30,178 nt of DNA from an uncultured Muribaculaceae bacterium (lineage in GTDB: Bacteria; Bacteroidota; Bacteroidia; Bacteroidales; Muribaculaceae), in the NCBI GenBank assembly GCA_910587545.1, contig CAJUMI010000029.1, positions 1-30,178 on the forward strand, written 5' to 3'. Made by a program: the position numbers and the translations under genes. Of the stretch, positions 1 through 6,957 are shown one piece after another (within the stretch, counting starts at the first letter, position 1; each line of letters begins with the position of its first letter). The notes beneath the pieces are model-generated. The model was not told the DNA's origin and searched no databases. It saw only the letters and a program-made list of their open reading frames with translations.

Positions 1-157
1 TGCTCCTAAACAGACTTCCCACAAATTAACAATCGTTATGAAACACCCTCTAAGACCTCTACACCATTGATTTAATGCAAATTGCCATTTAGAAACTATC
101 TAACCACCTAAGCTCTGATCCACACTCCCCCACACCCACATATTTTTTTCGGTCCTG

Positions 158-192
158 CTTTTCCACTGACTATAATATTTTTTGTAACTTTG
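158..192 (+). promoter_or_regulatory. Putative Bacteroidetes-type promoter of the pheS operon
   Basis: TAACTTTG at 185-192 is an exact match to the Bacteroidetes -7 consensus TAnnTTTG. It lies 25 bases before the pheS ATG in AT-rich DNA. The -33 element is not clear; a T-rich stretch near 158-165 is in about the right place. Bases 1-157 hold no gene that I can see. Confidence 0.6.
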
Positions 193-217
193 TGACTACT
201 ATAGAATCATATTTGCA

Positions 218-1237
218 ATGATAAACAAAATCAACAGTCTAAAGACTGAAATAGAAGCGCTTACAGCCGCAAATCTCGACGAAGTCGAGGTTCTGCGCAT
301 CAAATACCTCAGCAAAAAGGGTCTCGTGCCCGCATTGATGAACGATTTCCGTTCGGTTCCCGCCGATCAGAAACGCACTATCGGACAGGCCATCAACGAC
401 CTGAAGACCTTCGCCACCGACAAAATCAACGCCCTGCGCGAAGCCCTGTCGTCAGACGGAGACGATTTCTCAAGCATAGATCTCACACGCACCCCCTCTC
501 CGGTCAGACTCGGCTCTCGCCACCCCCTGTCTCTCGTCCGCGAGGAAATCATCGCCATTTTCCGCCGCCTCGGATTTAACATTGCCGAAGGCCCCGAAAT
601 CGAAGACGACTGGCATGTATTCTCCGCGCTCAACTTCGCCGAAGACCACCCCGCCCGCGATATGCAGGACACCTTCTTCATCAACCGAACTCCCGACGTC
701 CTGCTGCGCACCCATACATCTTCCGTGCAGTCCCGCGTGATGGAGAACTCAACCCCCCCGATCCGCATCATCTGTCCCGGACGCGTATACCGCAACGAAG
801 CCATCTCCGCGCGCGCGCATTGCTTCTTCCATCAGGTCGAAGCCCTCTATGTCGACAAGGACGTCACCTTCGCCGACCTGCACCAGACTCTCCTCTACTT
901 CGCCCGCGAGATGTTCGGAACCGAAACCAAGATACGTCTCCGACCCAGCTTCTTCCCCTTCACTGAACCTTCTGCCGAAATGGACATCAGCTGCAATCTC
1001 TGCGGAGGCAAAGGATGCTCGTTCTGCAAGCACACCGGATGGGTTGAGATTCTCGGCTGCGGCATGGTCGATCCCAACGTCCTCGACGCTTGCGGCATCG
1101 ACTCGAAAGTCTACTCCGGATTCGCTCTCGGCATGGGTGTCGAACGTATCACAAACCTCAAATATCAGGTCAAAGACCTGCGCATGTTCTCTGAGAACGA
1201 CACCCGTTTCCTCGAAGAATTCACCTCGGCTCATTGA
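218..1237 (+). CDS. pheS: Phenylalanine--tRNA ligase, alpha subunit
   Basis: This is the 339-residue catalytic alpha subunit, which charges tRNA-Phe in the cytoplasm as an alpha2beta2 enzyme with PheT; pheT is not in this window. The N-terminal ~85 residues are the helical tRNA-binding arm. The class II core follows: motif 1 around HPLSLVREE, motif 2 around GRVYRNEAISARAHCFFHQVE, and motif 3 in GFALGMGVERI near the C-terminus. The GFALG segment carries the alanine that shapes the phenylalanine pocket. A cysteine cluster (SCNLCGGKGCSFCKHTGW) precedes the conserved ILGCGMVDPNVL stretch; I recall similar clusters in other bacterial PheS proteins. Length is normal. The ATG at 218 follows a good promoter by 25 bases, and the stop overlaps the next gene by one base, so this is probably the first gene of a four-gene operon. 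Confidence 0.97.
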   Translation: MINKINSLKTEIEALTAANLDEVEVLRIKYLSKKGLVPALMNDFRSVPADQKRTIGQAINDLKTFATDKINALREALSSDGDDFSSIDLTRTPSPVRLGSRHPLSLVREEIIAIFRRLGFNIAEGPEIEDDWHVFSALNFAEDHPARDMQDTFFINRTPDVLLRTHTSSVQSRVMENSTPPIRIICPGRVYRNEAISARAHCFFHQVEALYVDKDVTFADLHQTLLYFAREMFGTETKIRLRPSFFPFTEPSAEMDISCNLCGGKGCSFCKHTGWVEILGCGMVDPNVLDACGIDSKVYSGFALGMGVERITNLKYQVKDLRMFSENDTRFLEEFTSAH

Positions 1238-1884
1238 TGAAAAAAGCCGACCGCTACCGCATGGTCATCGAGACTTTCGGGCAGAAAATGCCCGATGCTC
1301 AAACCGAACTCCGCTACGACAACCCCTTTCAGCTGCTGGTGGCCGTAATCCTGTCGGCACAATGCACCGACAAACGCGTCAACATGATCACCCCCCCTCT
1401 CTTCGAGCGCTTCCCGACCCCAGCTGATCTCGCCGCCGCCGGGCGTGACGAAGTGTTCGCCCTGATACAGTCATGCTCCTACCCCAATAACAAGACAACT
1501 TCGCTCATGGGCATGGCGCGTATGCTCGTCGACCGCTTCGACGGCCGCGTCCCCGACTCAATCGACGACCTCATGTCGCTTCCGGGCGTAGGACGCAAGA
1601 CCGCCAACGTCATCCTGTCAGTGGTCTACGATCGCCCAGCAATGGCCGTCGACACCCACGTGTTCCGCGTGGCCGAACGCATCGGCCTCACCACCTCAAG
1701 CAAAAACCCGCTAACCACCGAACACGAACTCGTCAGAAATATCCCCTCCGACAAAATAGCCCGCGCCCACCACTGGCTCATACTCCACGGCCGCTACGTC
1801 TGCAAGGCGCGCAAACCCCTCTGCGAGCAGTGCGACATCCGTCCATATTGCCGTTTCTACTCCAAAAACAACCGACAGTCATGA
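1237..1884 (+). CDS. nth: Endonuclease III, DNA glycosylase/AP lyase
   Basis: This base-excision repair enzyme removes oxidised pyrimidines and cleaves the abasic site. From the ATG at 1237 it has 215 residues, the usual size. The helix-hairpin-helix reads LPGVGRKTAN and contains the catalytic lysine at about residue 121. The catalytic aspartate is in AVDTHVFR, about residue 139. The C-terminal [4Fe-4S] ligands fit C-x6-C-x2-C-x5-C exactly, at about residues 189, 196, 199 and 205. A TTG one codon earlier (1234) is possible, but the ATG overlapping the pheS stop as TGATG is the simpler choice. The stop overlaps the next start as ATGA, so translation is probably coupled. Confidence 0.96.
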   Translation: MKKADRYRMVIETFGQKMPDAQTELRYDNPFQLLVAVILSAQCTDKRVNMITPPLFERFPTPADLAAAGRDEVFALIQSCSYPNNKTTSLMGMARMLVDRFDGRVPDSIDDLMSLPGVGRKTANVILSVVYDRPAMAVDTHVFRVAERIGLTTSSKNPLTTEHELVRNIPSDKIARAHHWLILHGRYVCKARKPLCEQCDIRPYCRFYSKNNRQS

Positions 1885-2537
1885 CAAGCGACACCCTTTT
1901 CATCACAACGATCGAGGTGCTCGGCACCATAGCCTTTGCCATATCAGGCATACGCCTCGCCGCGGCAAAACGCTTCGACTGGTTCGGAGCCTACGTCGTA
2001 GGCCTAGTCACAGCCATCGGCGGCGGAACGGTACGCGATGTCCTGCTCGACATACCCGTCTTCTGGATGCTGTCATTCCGCTACCTCGCCGTCACCGGTC
2101 TCTCGCTGGCCGCCGTGATCATCTTCAGGCAGGCTCTTGTCAGAGGCATGCGCACGCTCTTCATCTTCGACGCCATAGGCCTCGCCCTCTTCGTCGTGGT
2201 CGGCATACAGAAAACACTCGCCGCAGGCTACCCCATGTGGGTCGCAATCGTAATGGGCATTATCACAGGCTCGTTCGGAGGCATCATCCGCGACATCCTC
2301 ATCAACGACGAACCCCTCTTCTTCCGCAAGGACATCTACGCCACGGCGTGTCTCGCCGGAGGAGTCGCCTACTATCTCGTGTCGCTGACGAACGCCCCTC
2401 TCTGGGTTCCGCAGGGCATCTGCGCCGCCACCATCGTAGGGCTCCGTGTGCTTGCCGTGCGCTACAACTGGTCGCTGCCCATCCTCAAGGTCGACCGCGA
2501 ATCTCTCCCCGACGACCGACAATCCGACATCAAATAA
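1881..2537 (+). CDS. TRIC / YicG (UPF0126) family membrane protein, probable cation channel
   Basis: A 218-residue inner-membrane protein with about seven hydrophobic segments arranged as an internal duplication. Each half carries the family signature at a helix break: AIGGGTVRDVLLD-P in the first and SFGGIIRDILINDEP in the second. Bacterial members of this family form trimers related to animal TRIC cation channels; the physiological ion is usually taken to be K+ or Na+, and nothing here settles it. The ATG at 1881 overlaps the nth stop as ATGA. An upstream in-frame start at 1830 would lie inside nth and add non-hydrophobic sequence, so I reject it. Ten bases separate the stop from the next gene. 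Confidence 0.88.
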   Translation: MTSDTLFITTIEVLGTIAFAISGIRLAAAKRFDWFGAYVVGLVTAIGGGTVRDVLLDIPVFWMLSFRYLAVTGLSLAAVIIFRQALVRGMRTLFIFDAIGLALFVVVGIQKTLAAGYPMWVAIVMGIITGSFGGIIRDILINDEPLFFRKDIYATACLAGGVAYYLVSLTNAPLWVPQGICAATIVGLRVLAVRYNWSLPILKVDRESLPDDRQSDIK

Positions 2538-2547
2538 CCGTAATCAC

Positions 2548-3840
2548 ATGAAAAAAATCTTTGCTCTGATCGCAGCCGCAACAGCGGCAGCCGCCATCAT
2601 CCAGTCATGCACAAAAGCCGAAGCCAACGAACCCGACGAACCCGAAGTATACCTCGTTGTCGCTGCCGACGCCAACTTCATGCGCTTCGCCGACCAAGAC
2701 AGCATCGGCATATATCTCGACAAAAGCCGGGATGCCGGCTTCAACCACATCCTGCTCGACGTAAAGCCGATCTACGGCAAAGTCCTATACCGCAGCGACT
2801 ACCTGCCCTATCTCGACTTCATCGAAGGCGTCACGCCCGAGCCACTCGGCCGCGACTGGGACTACCTGCAGACATTTATCGACGAATGTCATAGCCGCGG
2901 CATGCGTCTGTCGGCGTCTTTCTCCGTCATGCCATGCGGATCGCCCTACTGGCAGCGCGGCATGTGCTTCCTCGGCCAGATCCCCGACAGCCTGCTATGC
3001 GTCGAATACCGTCCCGACAAAACCTTCGGCGACATGCGCGACACACGCAAAGCCGCCGCTTTCCTAAATCCCGCACATCCTGACGTTCGCGAGACATCGA
3101 TGAAGATGATCATGGAACTCGTCCGCCGCTATGACATCGACGGATTCTCACTCGACTACTGCCGCTACCCCGACGCAGAGAGCGACTTCTCCGACTTCTC
3201 GCGTCGGGAGTTCGAAAAATACATCGGCCACAGCGTCGACAACTGGCCTGCTGACGTTCTCGATTATGACAGCGAAGGCAACCTCGTCGACGGCCCGTAC
3301 GCCCGGCAATGGTGGGCATGGCGCGCAAAAGTCATCTCCGACTTTGTCCGCGAAGCATCCGATTCCATCCATGCAGCCAAACCCGACGTCGACGTCGAAT
3401 ACTGGGCTGCCACATGGATCCACGCCATCCATCGCAACGGCCAGAACTGGGCATCGCCCCGGTCATCATGGCCTATGGCCTATAGCTTTGGATCGCCTGA
3501 ATACCAGGCCACAGGCTTCGCTCCCTATGTCGACGTATTCGCAGCCGGAGCTTATCTCGAACGCGTCTACGGACCCGACGACAACGAATCGATGGAATAT
3601 GCCTACACCCGCGCTGACTCACTGCTCCACGGCGACTGCAAGCTCGTCGGATCGCTCTACGCCGTCAACCACGACACCGTCGCATCAAACATCAACAACC
3701 TCTACAATGCATGCACCATGAGTCTCCGCAAGACCGGCAATCTCCGCATCTGCGACCTCTGCCACATCGAACGCATGGGCAGCTGGTCGGAAGTGCGACG
3801 CGCCATCGACGACTACAAAGCTTCCTGCAAAGAAAAATAA
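2548..3840 (+). CDS. Lipoprotein with glycoside-hydrolase-like TIM barrel (GHL-A)
   Basis: A 430-residue exported lipoprotein. MKK and an alanine-rich hydrophobic stretch lead to the lipobox IIQSC, with the lipidated cysteine at residue 21. The mature part looks like a TIM barrel of the GHL10/DUF187 (YngK-like) type: an early strand GFNHILLDVKPIYGKVLY, a middle strand RGMRLSASFSVMPCG, and then DGFSLDYCRYPD around residue 200, where the aspartate is a candidate catalytic residue. The substrate is unknown, and the family assignment is by pattern only. It is homologous to the lipoprotein at 12428-13759, sharing LDYxRY, GQNWAS and the late TGFAxxxDVFxxGAY block. Starts upstream of 2548 lie inside the TRIC gene. 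It follows that gene by 10 bases with no promoter match, so it is probably transcribed from the pheS promoter. Confidence 0.72.
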   Translation: MKKIFALIAAATAAAAIIQSCTKAEANEPDEPEVYLVVAADANFMRFADQDSIGIYLDKSRDAGFNHILLDVKPIYGKVLYRSDYLPYLDFIEGVTPEPLGRDWDYLQTFIDECHSRGMRLSASFSVMPCGSPYWQRGMCFLGQIPDSLLCVEYRPDKTFGDMRDTRKAAAFLNPAHPDVRETSMKMIMELVRRYDIDGFSLDYCRYPDAESDFSDFSRREFEKYIGHSVDNWPADVLDYDSEGNLVDGPYARQWWAWRAKVISDFVREASDSIHAAKPDVDVEYWAATWIHAIHRNGQNWASPRSSWPMAYSFGSPEYQATGFAPYVDVFAAGAYLERVYGPDDNESMEYAYTRADSLLHGDCKLVGSLYAVNHDTVASNINNLYNACTMSLRKTGNLRICDLCHIERMGSWSEVRRAIDDYKASCKEK

Positions 3841-3859
3841 ATACCCCTCTCTTCAGCTC

Positions 3860-3906
3860 GTCCGAAATGTCGCGACCTGTCAGAAAAGTCCGGCCCGTCC
3901 GACAGC
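3860..3906. repeat. Degenerate 9-nt-period repeat, site 1
   Basis: Units of about nine bases can be read as GTCCGAAAT, GTCGCGACC, GTCAGAAAA, GTCCGGCCC and GTCCGACAG, with one extra base between some. The array lies between the GHL-A stop and the stop of the small minus-strand membrane gene. The same type of unit recurs at 4154-4192, 22781-22861 and 23173-23215. Its function is unknown. Confidence 0.55.
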
Positions 3907-3909
3907 ATC

Positions 3910-4128
3910 CTAAAGGTAGCAACCGACTATCGCGATGATCAGCCCGACAATCATCAGTCCGAAGCCGATCATCCGTTTCTTGCCCCATGCGGCCTTCAAC
4001 CCGTCAGATCTGACATTCCGCTTTCTCGCGAGACGGAAAGCATAGGCATACTTCATGGCATAAGCCATCAGATAGATCGCGCCTATGACATTGCTTCCTA
4101 TTCCGCCATATATCATAATTTCATCCAT
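3910..4128 (-). CDS. Small hypothetical membrane protein
   Basis: A 72-residue protein with two hydrophobic segments: one near residues 5-25 (GGIGSNVIGAIYLMAYAMKYAYAF) split from the second by a basic loop rich in Arg and Lys, and a C-terminal one (MIGFGLMIVGLIIAIVGCYL). I do not recognise the family. The frame stays open upstream to 4233, but that extension translates the hairpin at 4201-4230 and the repeat at 4154-4192, giving SDVSDVSD-like low-complexity sequence. The ATG at 4128 is therefore the better start. Degenerate repeats lie on both sides of the gene. The positive loop predicts a cytoplasmic loop with both ends outside, by the positive-inside rule. Confidence 0.5.
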   Translation of the reverse strand: MDEIMIYGGIGSNVIGAIYLMAYAMKYAYAFRLARKRNVRSDGLKAAWGKKRMIGFGLMIVGLIIAIVGCYL

Positions 4129-4153
4129 ACAATCAAAACACTCCGCCGCCCCC

Positions 4154-4192
4154 CGAAAGTTCAAGAAGTCCGAAACGTCCGAAACATCAGAC
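4154..4192. repeat. Degenerate 9-nt-period repeat, site 2
   Basis: Two units, AGTCCGAAAC and GTCCGAAAC, are nearly identical and are flanked by weaker copies (GAAAGTTCA before, ATCAGACC after). The site lies just upstream of the small membrane gene at 3910-4128 and just beyond the operon A terminator hairpin. Confidence 0.55.
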
Positions 4193-4200
4193 CATAAATA

Positions 4201-4230
4201 TATCCCGGCAGCCTCGCGGCTGTCGGGATA
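4201..4230 (-). terminator. Hairpin terminator downstream of operon A
   Basis: TATCCCGGCAGCC (4201-4213) pairs with GGCTGTCGGGATA (4218-4230) over 13 base pairs with one G-U wobble, closing a 4-base loop. It lies 29 bases past the isomerase stop. The sequence after it on the minus strand (TATTTATGG) is AT-rich but not a clean U-tract. Confidence 0.65.
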
Positions 4231-4258
4231 CAATTGTTCAATCTAATCAAAAATTCGA

Positions 4259-5170
4259 TCAATACTCGGCCTTGACGAAGTCGGCGCGGCGGAGATAGTC
4301 GGCGTTCATCGCCATACCTTCCATGATCGCGTGCGAGCCGTCAGTGCCTTCCTGCTCTACAACGAAATTCTCGAGGCCCGCGTCGGCAGCGGCCTTGAAT
4401 ATCGGTTCAAAATTCACCATGCCGCTCTGTCCGAGCTCATATTGGTCTTTGATATGGAGCAGGGCGAAACGTCCGGGATACTTCTTGATATATTCGACGG
4501 GGCTCTTGCCGGCCATGACGGCCCAGTAGACATCCATCTGCCAGAACATGTTCTCGGGCGCGATATTCTCCATCATATATTCGATCCACATGCGGTCGGT
4601 GTCGCCGATGTTCTTGAACTCGTGCGAGTGGGTATGATAGCCGTATCTCAGGCCGGCCTCGTTACACTTGGCGCCGATAGCGTTGTGGTAGTCACAGAGC
4701 GTCTGTGCCTCTTCAAGCGTCTTGGGTACATTGCCCCACGGCGTCACAAGATAGGTCATGCCTGCCGCCTTGTGAGCCGCGATAGCCTCATCCCACCATT
4801 TCATCGCTTCGGTGAAATCATGAGCCGCGAGTTCCTCGTCGCTCAAAGCGCGGGTGGCGTGCGACGACAGTGCCTCGAGACCCGCAGCCTCACAGTCGGT
4901 CTTGAACTGCTCGGGGCTCACCCCGTAGAAACGGCCGCCGCCATAGTTGGCAGCCTCGACAGCCGAATAACCCATGTCGCGCAACTGCCCGAACACTTCC
5001 TCGTGACTGTCGGCATATTTCGCCGAGTCTCCTATCACCTCGCGGATCGAATAAAGCTGCAGCGCGATATCTTTGTCAGGCAGCGCCTCTGCAGTGGACT
5101 GAGCCTGCCGGCAGCCTGTAAGACTGCCGGCCATAGCTGCCGCCAAAGTTAGAATTATTGCCTTTCTCAT
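4259..5170 (-). CDS. Xylose-isomerase-like TIM-barrel lipoprotein (operon A)
   Basis: A 303-residue lipoprotein of the AP-endonuclease-2 / sugar phosphate isomerase-epimerase superfamily (PF01261-like). The lipobox SLTGC puts the lipidated cysteine at residue 20. Core blocks in order are IALQLYSIREVIGDS, LRDMGYSAVEAANYGG, LSSHATRAL, GLRYGYHTHSHEF, FWQMDVYWAV, FALLHIKDQYE and FVVEQEGTDGSHAIMEGM. The usual divalent-metal ligands of the fold are Glu, Asp, His and Glu, and candidates are visible in VEAANYG, QMDVYW, HIKD and VVEQEG. It is closely related to the protein at 9829-10752. It is the last gene of operon A, 9 bases after the DUF1080 gene. The likely role is isomerisation, epimerisation or hydration of an oxidised sugar in the periplasm. 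That is inference from context, since this superfamily is catalytically diverse. Confidence 0.85.
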   Translation of the reverse strand: MRKAIILTLAAAMAGSLTGCRQAQSTAEALPDKDIALQLYSIREVIGDSAKYADSHEEVFGQLRDMGYSAVEAANYGGGRFYGVSPEQFKTDCEAAGLEALSSHATRALSDEELAAHDFTEAMKWWDEAIAAHKAAGMTYLVTPWGNVPKTLEEAQTLCDYHNAIGAKCNEAGLRYGYHTHSHEFKNIGDTDRMWIEYMMENIAPENMFWQMDVYWAVMAGKSPVEYIKKYPGRFALLHIKDQYELGQSGMVNFEPIFKAAADAGLENFVVEQEGTDGSHAIMEGMAMNADYLRRADFVKAEY

Positions 5171-5179
5171 AAGATTACG

Positions 5180-6070
5180 TCAATCGAGTTCCTTAACGCG
5201 GATATTGCGGTACCACACGTCATCGCCGTGATCCTGAAGACCGATATAACCTTCGTGGTTATCGCCGCCCATATTGACCATAAGCTTGTAGGCGCAGGGG
5301 AAGTCGCCGTCAGCGTTGAACTTGCTGTCTTTCAGCATCTGTTTCCATTTCGGAGTCCAGAGGTGATATTCAAGCACGTTCTCGCCGTTCTGGCTGTGGA
5401 TGACAGTGCCTTTGTAGACGGTGATCTTGGCCTTGTTCCACTCGCCGTAGGGCTTGGCGTTCTGAGGCTTGGCGGGGATCATGTCGTAGAGCGAGGCCGA
5501 CTGGCGGTTGCCGTCGACGCCCAGCTTGGCGTCCTCATGATTGTCGTTGTCGAGCACCTGATACTCCGATGCCGACTGCCAGATAGGCAGATACACATCT
5601 TCGCCGTCCTCGTTGGTCACGGCTTCCTGAGCGAGGTAGAATATACCCGAGTTGCCGCCCTTGGAGATCTTGTACTCCAGTTCGAGCTCGAAATTCTTGA
5701 ACTTGTGGGGGAAGATCAGGTCGCCGCCGCCTTCCATCTGAGCCTCGCCCGTTCCCGATCCGACAAGGTGGATCGCTCCGTCGTCGACGTTCCAGCTCGT
5801 CGGAGCGGCGTCCATGCCGTAGCCGCGCCAGCCGTCGAGAGTCTTGCCGTCAAACAGCGTGATATAGCCTTCCTCGTCGACCGGATAGTTCGAGATGTCG
5901 GTCTGAGCCTTGTCGGCGATCTTGTATTCGCCGCGGGCTGACTTGGCTGCTACGGCAGCTGTGTCCTGAGGGCATATACAGTCGCCGCTGCCGCATGAAC
6001 ATTTCCTGTTGTTGCCGCACGATGAGACAAGCATCGCGGCAGCACCCATGATAATAATTATCTTTTTCAT
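5180..6070 (-). CDS. DUF1080 (3-keto-disaccharide hydrolase-like) lipoprotein with cysteine-rich N-terminus
   Basis: A 296-residue lipoprotein with lipobox LVSSC (lipidated Cys18). After it comes an unusual cluster, CSCGSGDCIC, with cysteines at 24, 26, 31 and 33. The DUF1080 domain (PF06439, concanavalin-like fold) begins near residue 67 with EEGYITLFDGKTLDGWRGYG and continues through NFELELEYKISKGGNSGIFYLAQE, the EYQVLDND-H block, NRQSASLYDMIPA, PYGEWNKAKI and a C-terminal IGLQDHGDDVWYRNIRVKEL. These are hallmark family blocks. Members act on 3-keto glycosides made by Gfo/Idh/MocA oxidoreductases. The gene lies between the isomerase (9 bases) and a second DUF1080 gene (15 bases). It differs from that paralogue in having the cysteine cluster and longer loops. 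Confidence 0.88.
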   Translation of the reverse strand: MKKIIIIMGAAAMLVSSCGNNRKCSCGSGDCICPQDTAAVAAKSARGEYKIADKAQTDISNYPVDEEGYITLFDGKTLDGWRGYGMDAAPTSWNVDDGAIHLVGSGTGEAQMEGGGDLIFPHKFKNFELELEYKISKGGNSGIFYLAQEAVTNEDGEDVYLPIWQSASEYQVLDNDNHEDAKLGVDGNRQSASLYDMIPAKPQNAKPYGEWNKAKITVYKGTVIHSQNGENVLEYHLWTPKWKQMLKDSKFNADGDFPCAYKLMVNMGGDNHEGYIGLQDHGDDVWYRNIRVKELD

Positions 6071-6085
6071 TATTATAACCGTTGA

Positions 6086-6916
6086 TTAGAGTGTTTTGAC
6101 ACGGACATTCTTAAACCACACTTCGTCGCCGTGATCCTGGAACGCGAAGAAGCCCGGATGCTTGTCGTTGAGCAGACGGAACGCAGCCGGAAGATCTTTT
6201 TCATTGAATTTGCTGTTTTGGAGCATTTCTACCCATTCGGGAGTCCACATCTCATATTCGAGTACCTTCTCGCCGTTCTGATAATGAGTGACTTTGCCGT
6301 TGCTGACCACCACTCTCGCCGTGTTCCATTCGCCGAAAGGCTTGGAATTCTGGGGGGCGGCGGGTATCAGATCGTAGAGCGATGCCGACTGGCGGTTGCC
6401 GTTGACTCCGAGCTTGGCGTCGGGATGGTTGACGTTGTCAAGTATCTGATACTCGGGAGTTGAGACAAAAAGCCATTCGAGATTGCCTTCGTCGGTCTTG
6501 TTTTCCTGACCCATATAGAAGAAACCCGAATTGGCACCCTCCGAAACTTTCCAGTCAAACTGCACATCAAAGTTCTCAAAATTGTGGGCAAAAATAATGT
6601 CGCCGCCTTCACCCTCGCCGCGGACAAAATGCAAGCAACTGTCCTCGAGCAGCCAGCGTTCCGGCACATGATCCTTGCCGTAGCCACGCCAGCCGTTGAG
6701 GTTCGTACCGTCGAAAATCACCGTGTAGCCTTCCTCATCGACGGGATATACGGCCTGCGCGGTCTCTTCGCCGAAAACATCAGTCGAATAAGTGAGTGTG
6801 TCGGTCTTCGCGGCTGCTGCTTCTTCGGCATTATTTGCGTTCTTATTGCCGCCGCACGATGTCGCGCCGGCAAGTACCAGAGCCAATGAGGCTCCGAGTA
6901 TGAATGTTTTTTTCAT
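6086..6916 (-). CDS. DUF1080 (3-keto-disaccharide hydrolase-like) lipoprotein, second copy
   Basis: A 276-residue lipoprotein with lipobox AGATSC (lipidated Cys21) and an Asn/Ala/Glu-rich linker. The DUF1080 domain shows the same ordered blocks as its neighbour: EEGYTVIFDGTNLNGWRGYG, NFDVQFDWKVSEGANSGFFYMGQE, EYQILDNVNHPDAKLG, NRQSASLYDLIPA, PFGEWNTARV and FAFQDHGDEVWFKNVRVKTL. The N-terminal linker has no cysteine cluster. The two proteins are alike over the whole domain but clearly divergent, so the duplication is not recent and different substrates are plausible. The gene follows the oxidoreductase by 41 bases. Predicted location is the periplasmic side of a membrane, since the residues after Cys21 (GGNKN) are not an acidic surface-export signal. 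Confidence 0.88.
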   Translation of the reverse strand: MKKTFILGASLALVLAGATSCGGNKNANNAEEAAAAKTDTLTYSTDVFGEETAQAVYPVDEEGYTVIFDGTNLNGWRGYGKDHVPERWLLEDSCLHFVRGEGEGGDIIFAHNFENFDVQFDWKVSEGANSGFFYMGQENKTDEGNLEWLFVSTPEYQILDNVNHPDAKLGVNGNRQSASLYDLIPAAPQNSKPFGEWNTARVVVSNGKVTHYQNGEKVLEYEMWTPEWVEMLQNSKFNEKDLPAAFRLLNDKHPGFFAFQDHGDEVWFKNVRVKTL

Positions 6917-6957
6917 TATTGTGATACTGTTTTATGCTATAATTGTTTCGTCGATAA

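Noticed and set aside
4129..4233. N-terminal extension of the small membrane protein
   Set aside because: It translates a terminator hairpin and repeat DNA, giving low-complexity SDVSDVSD sequence.
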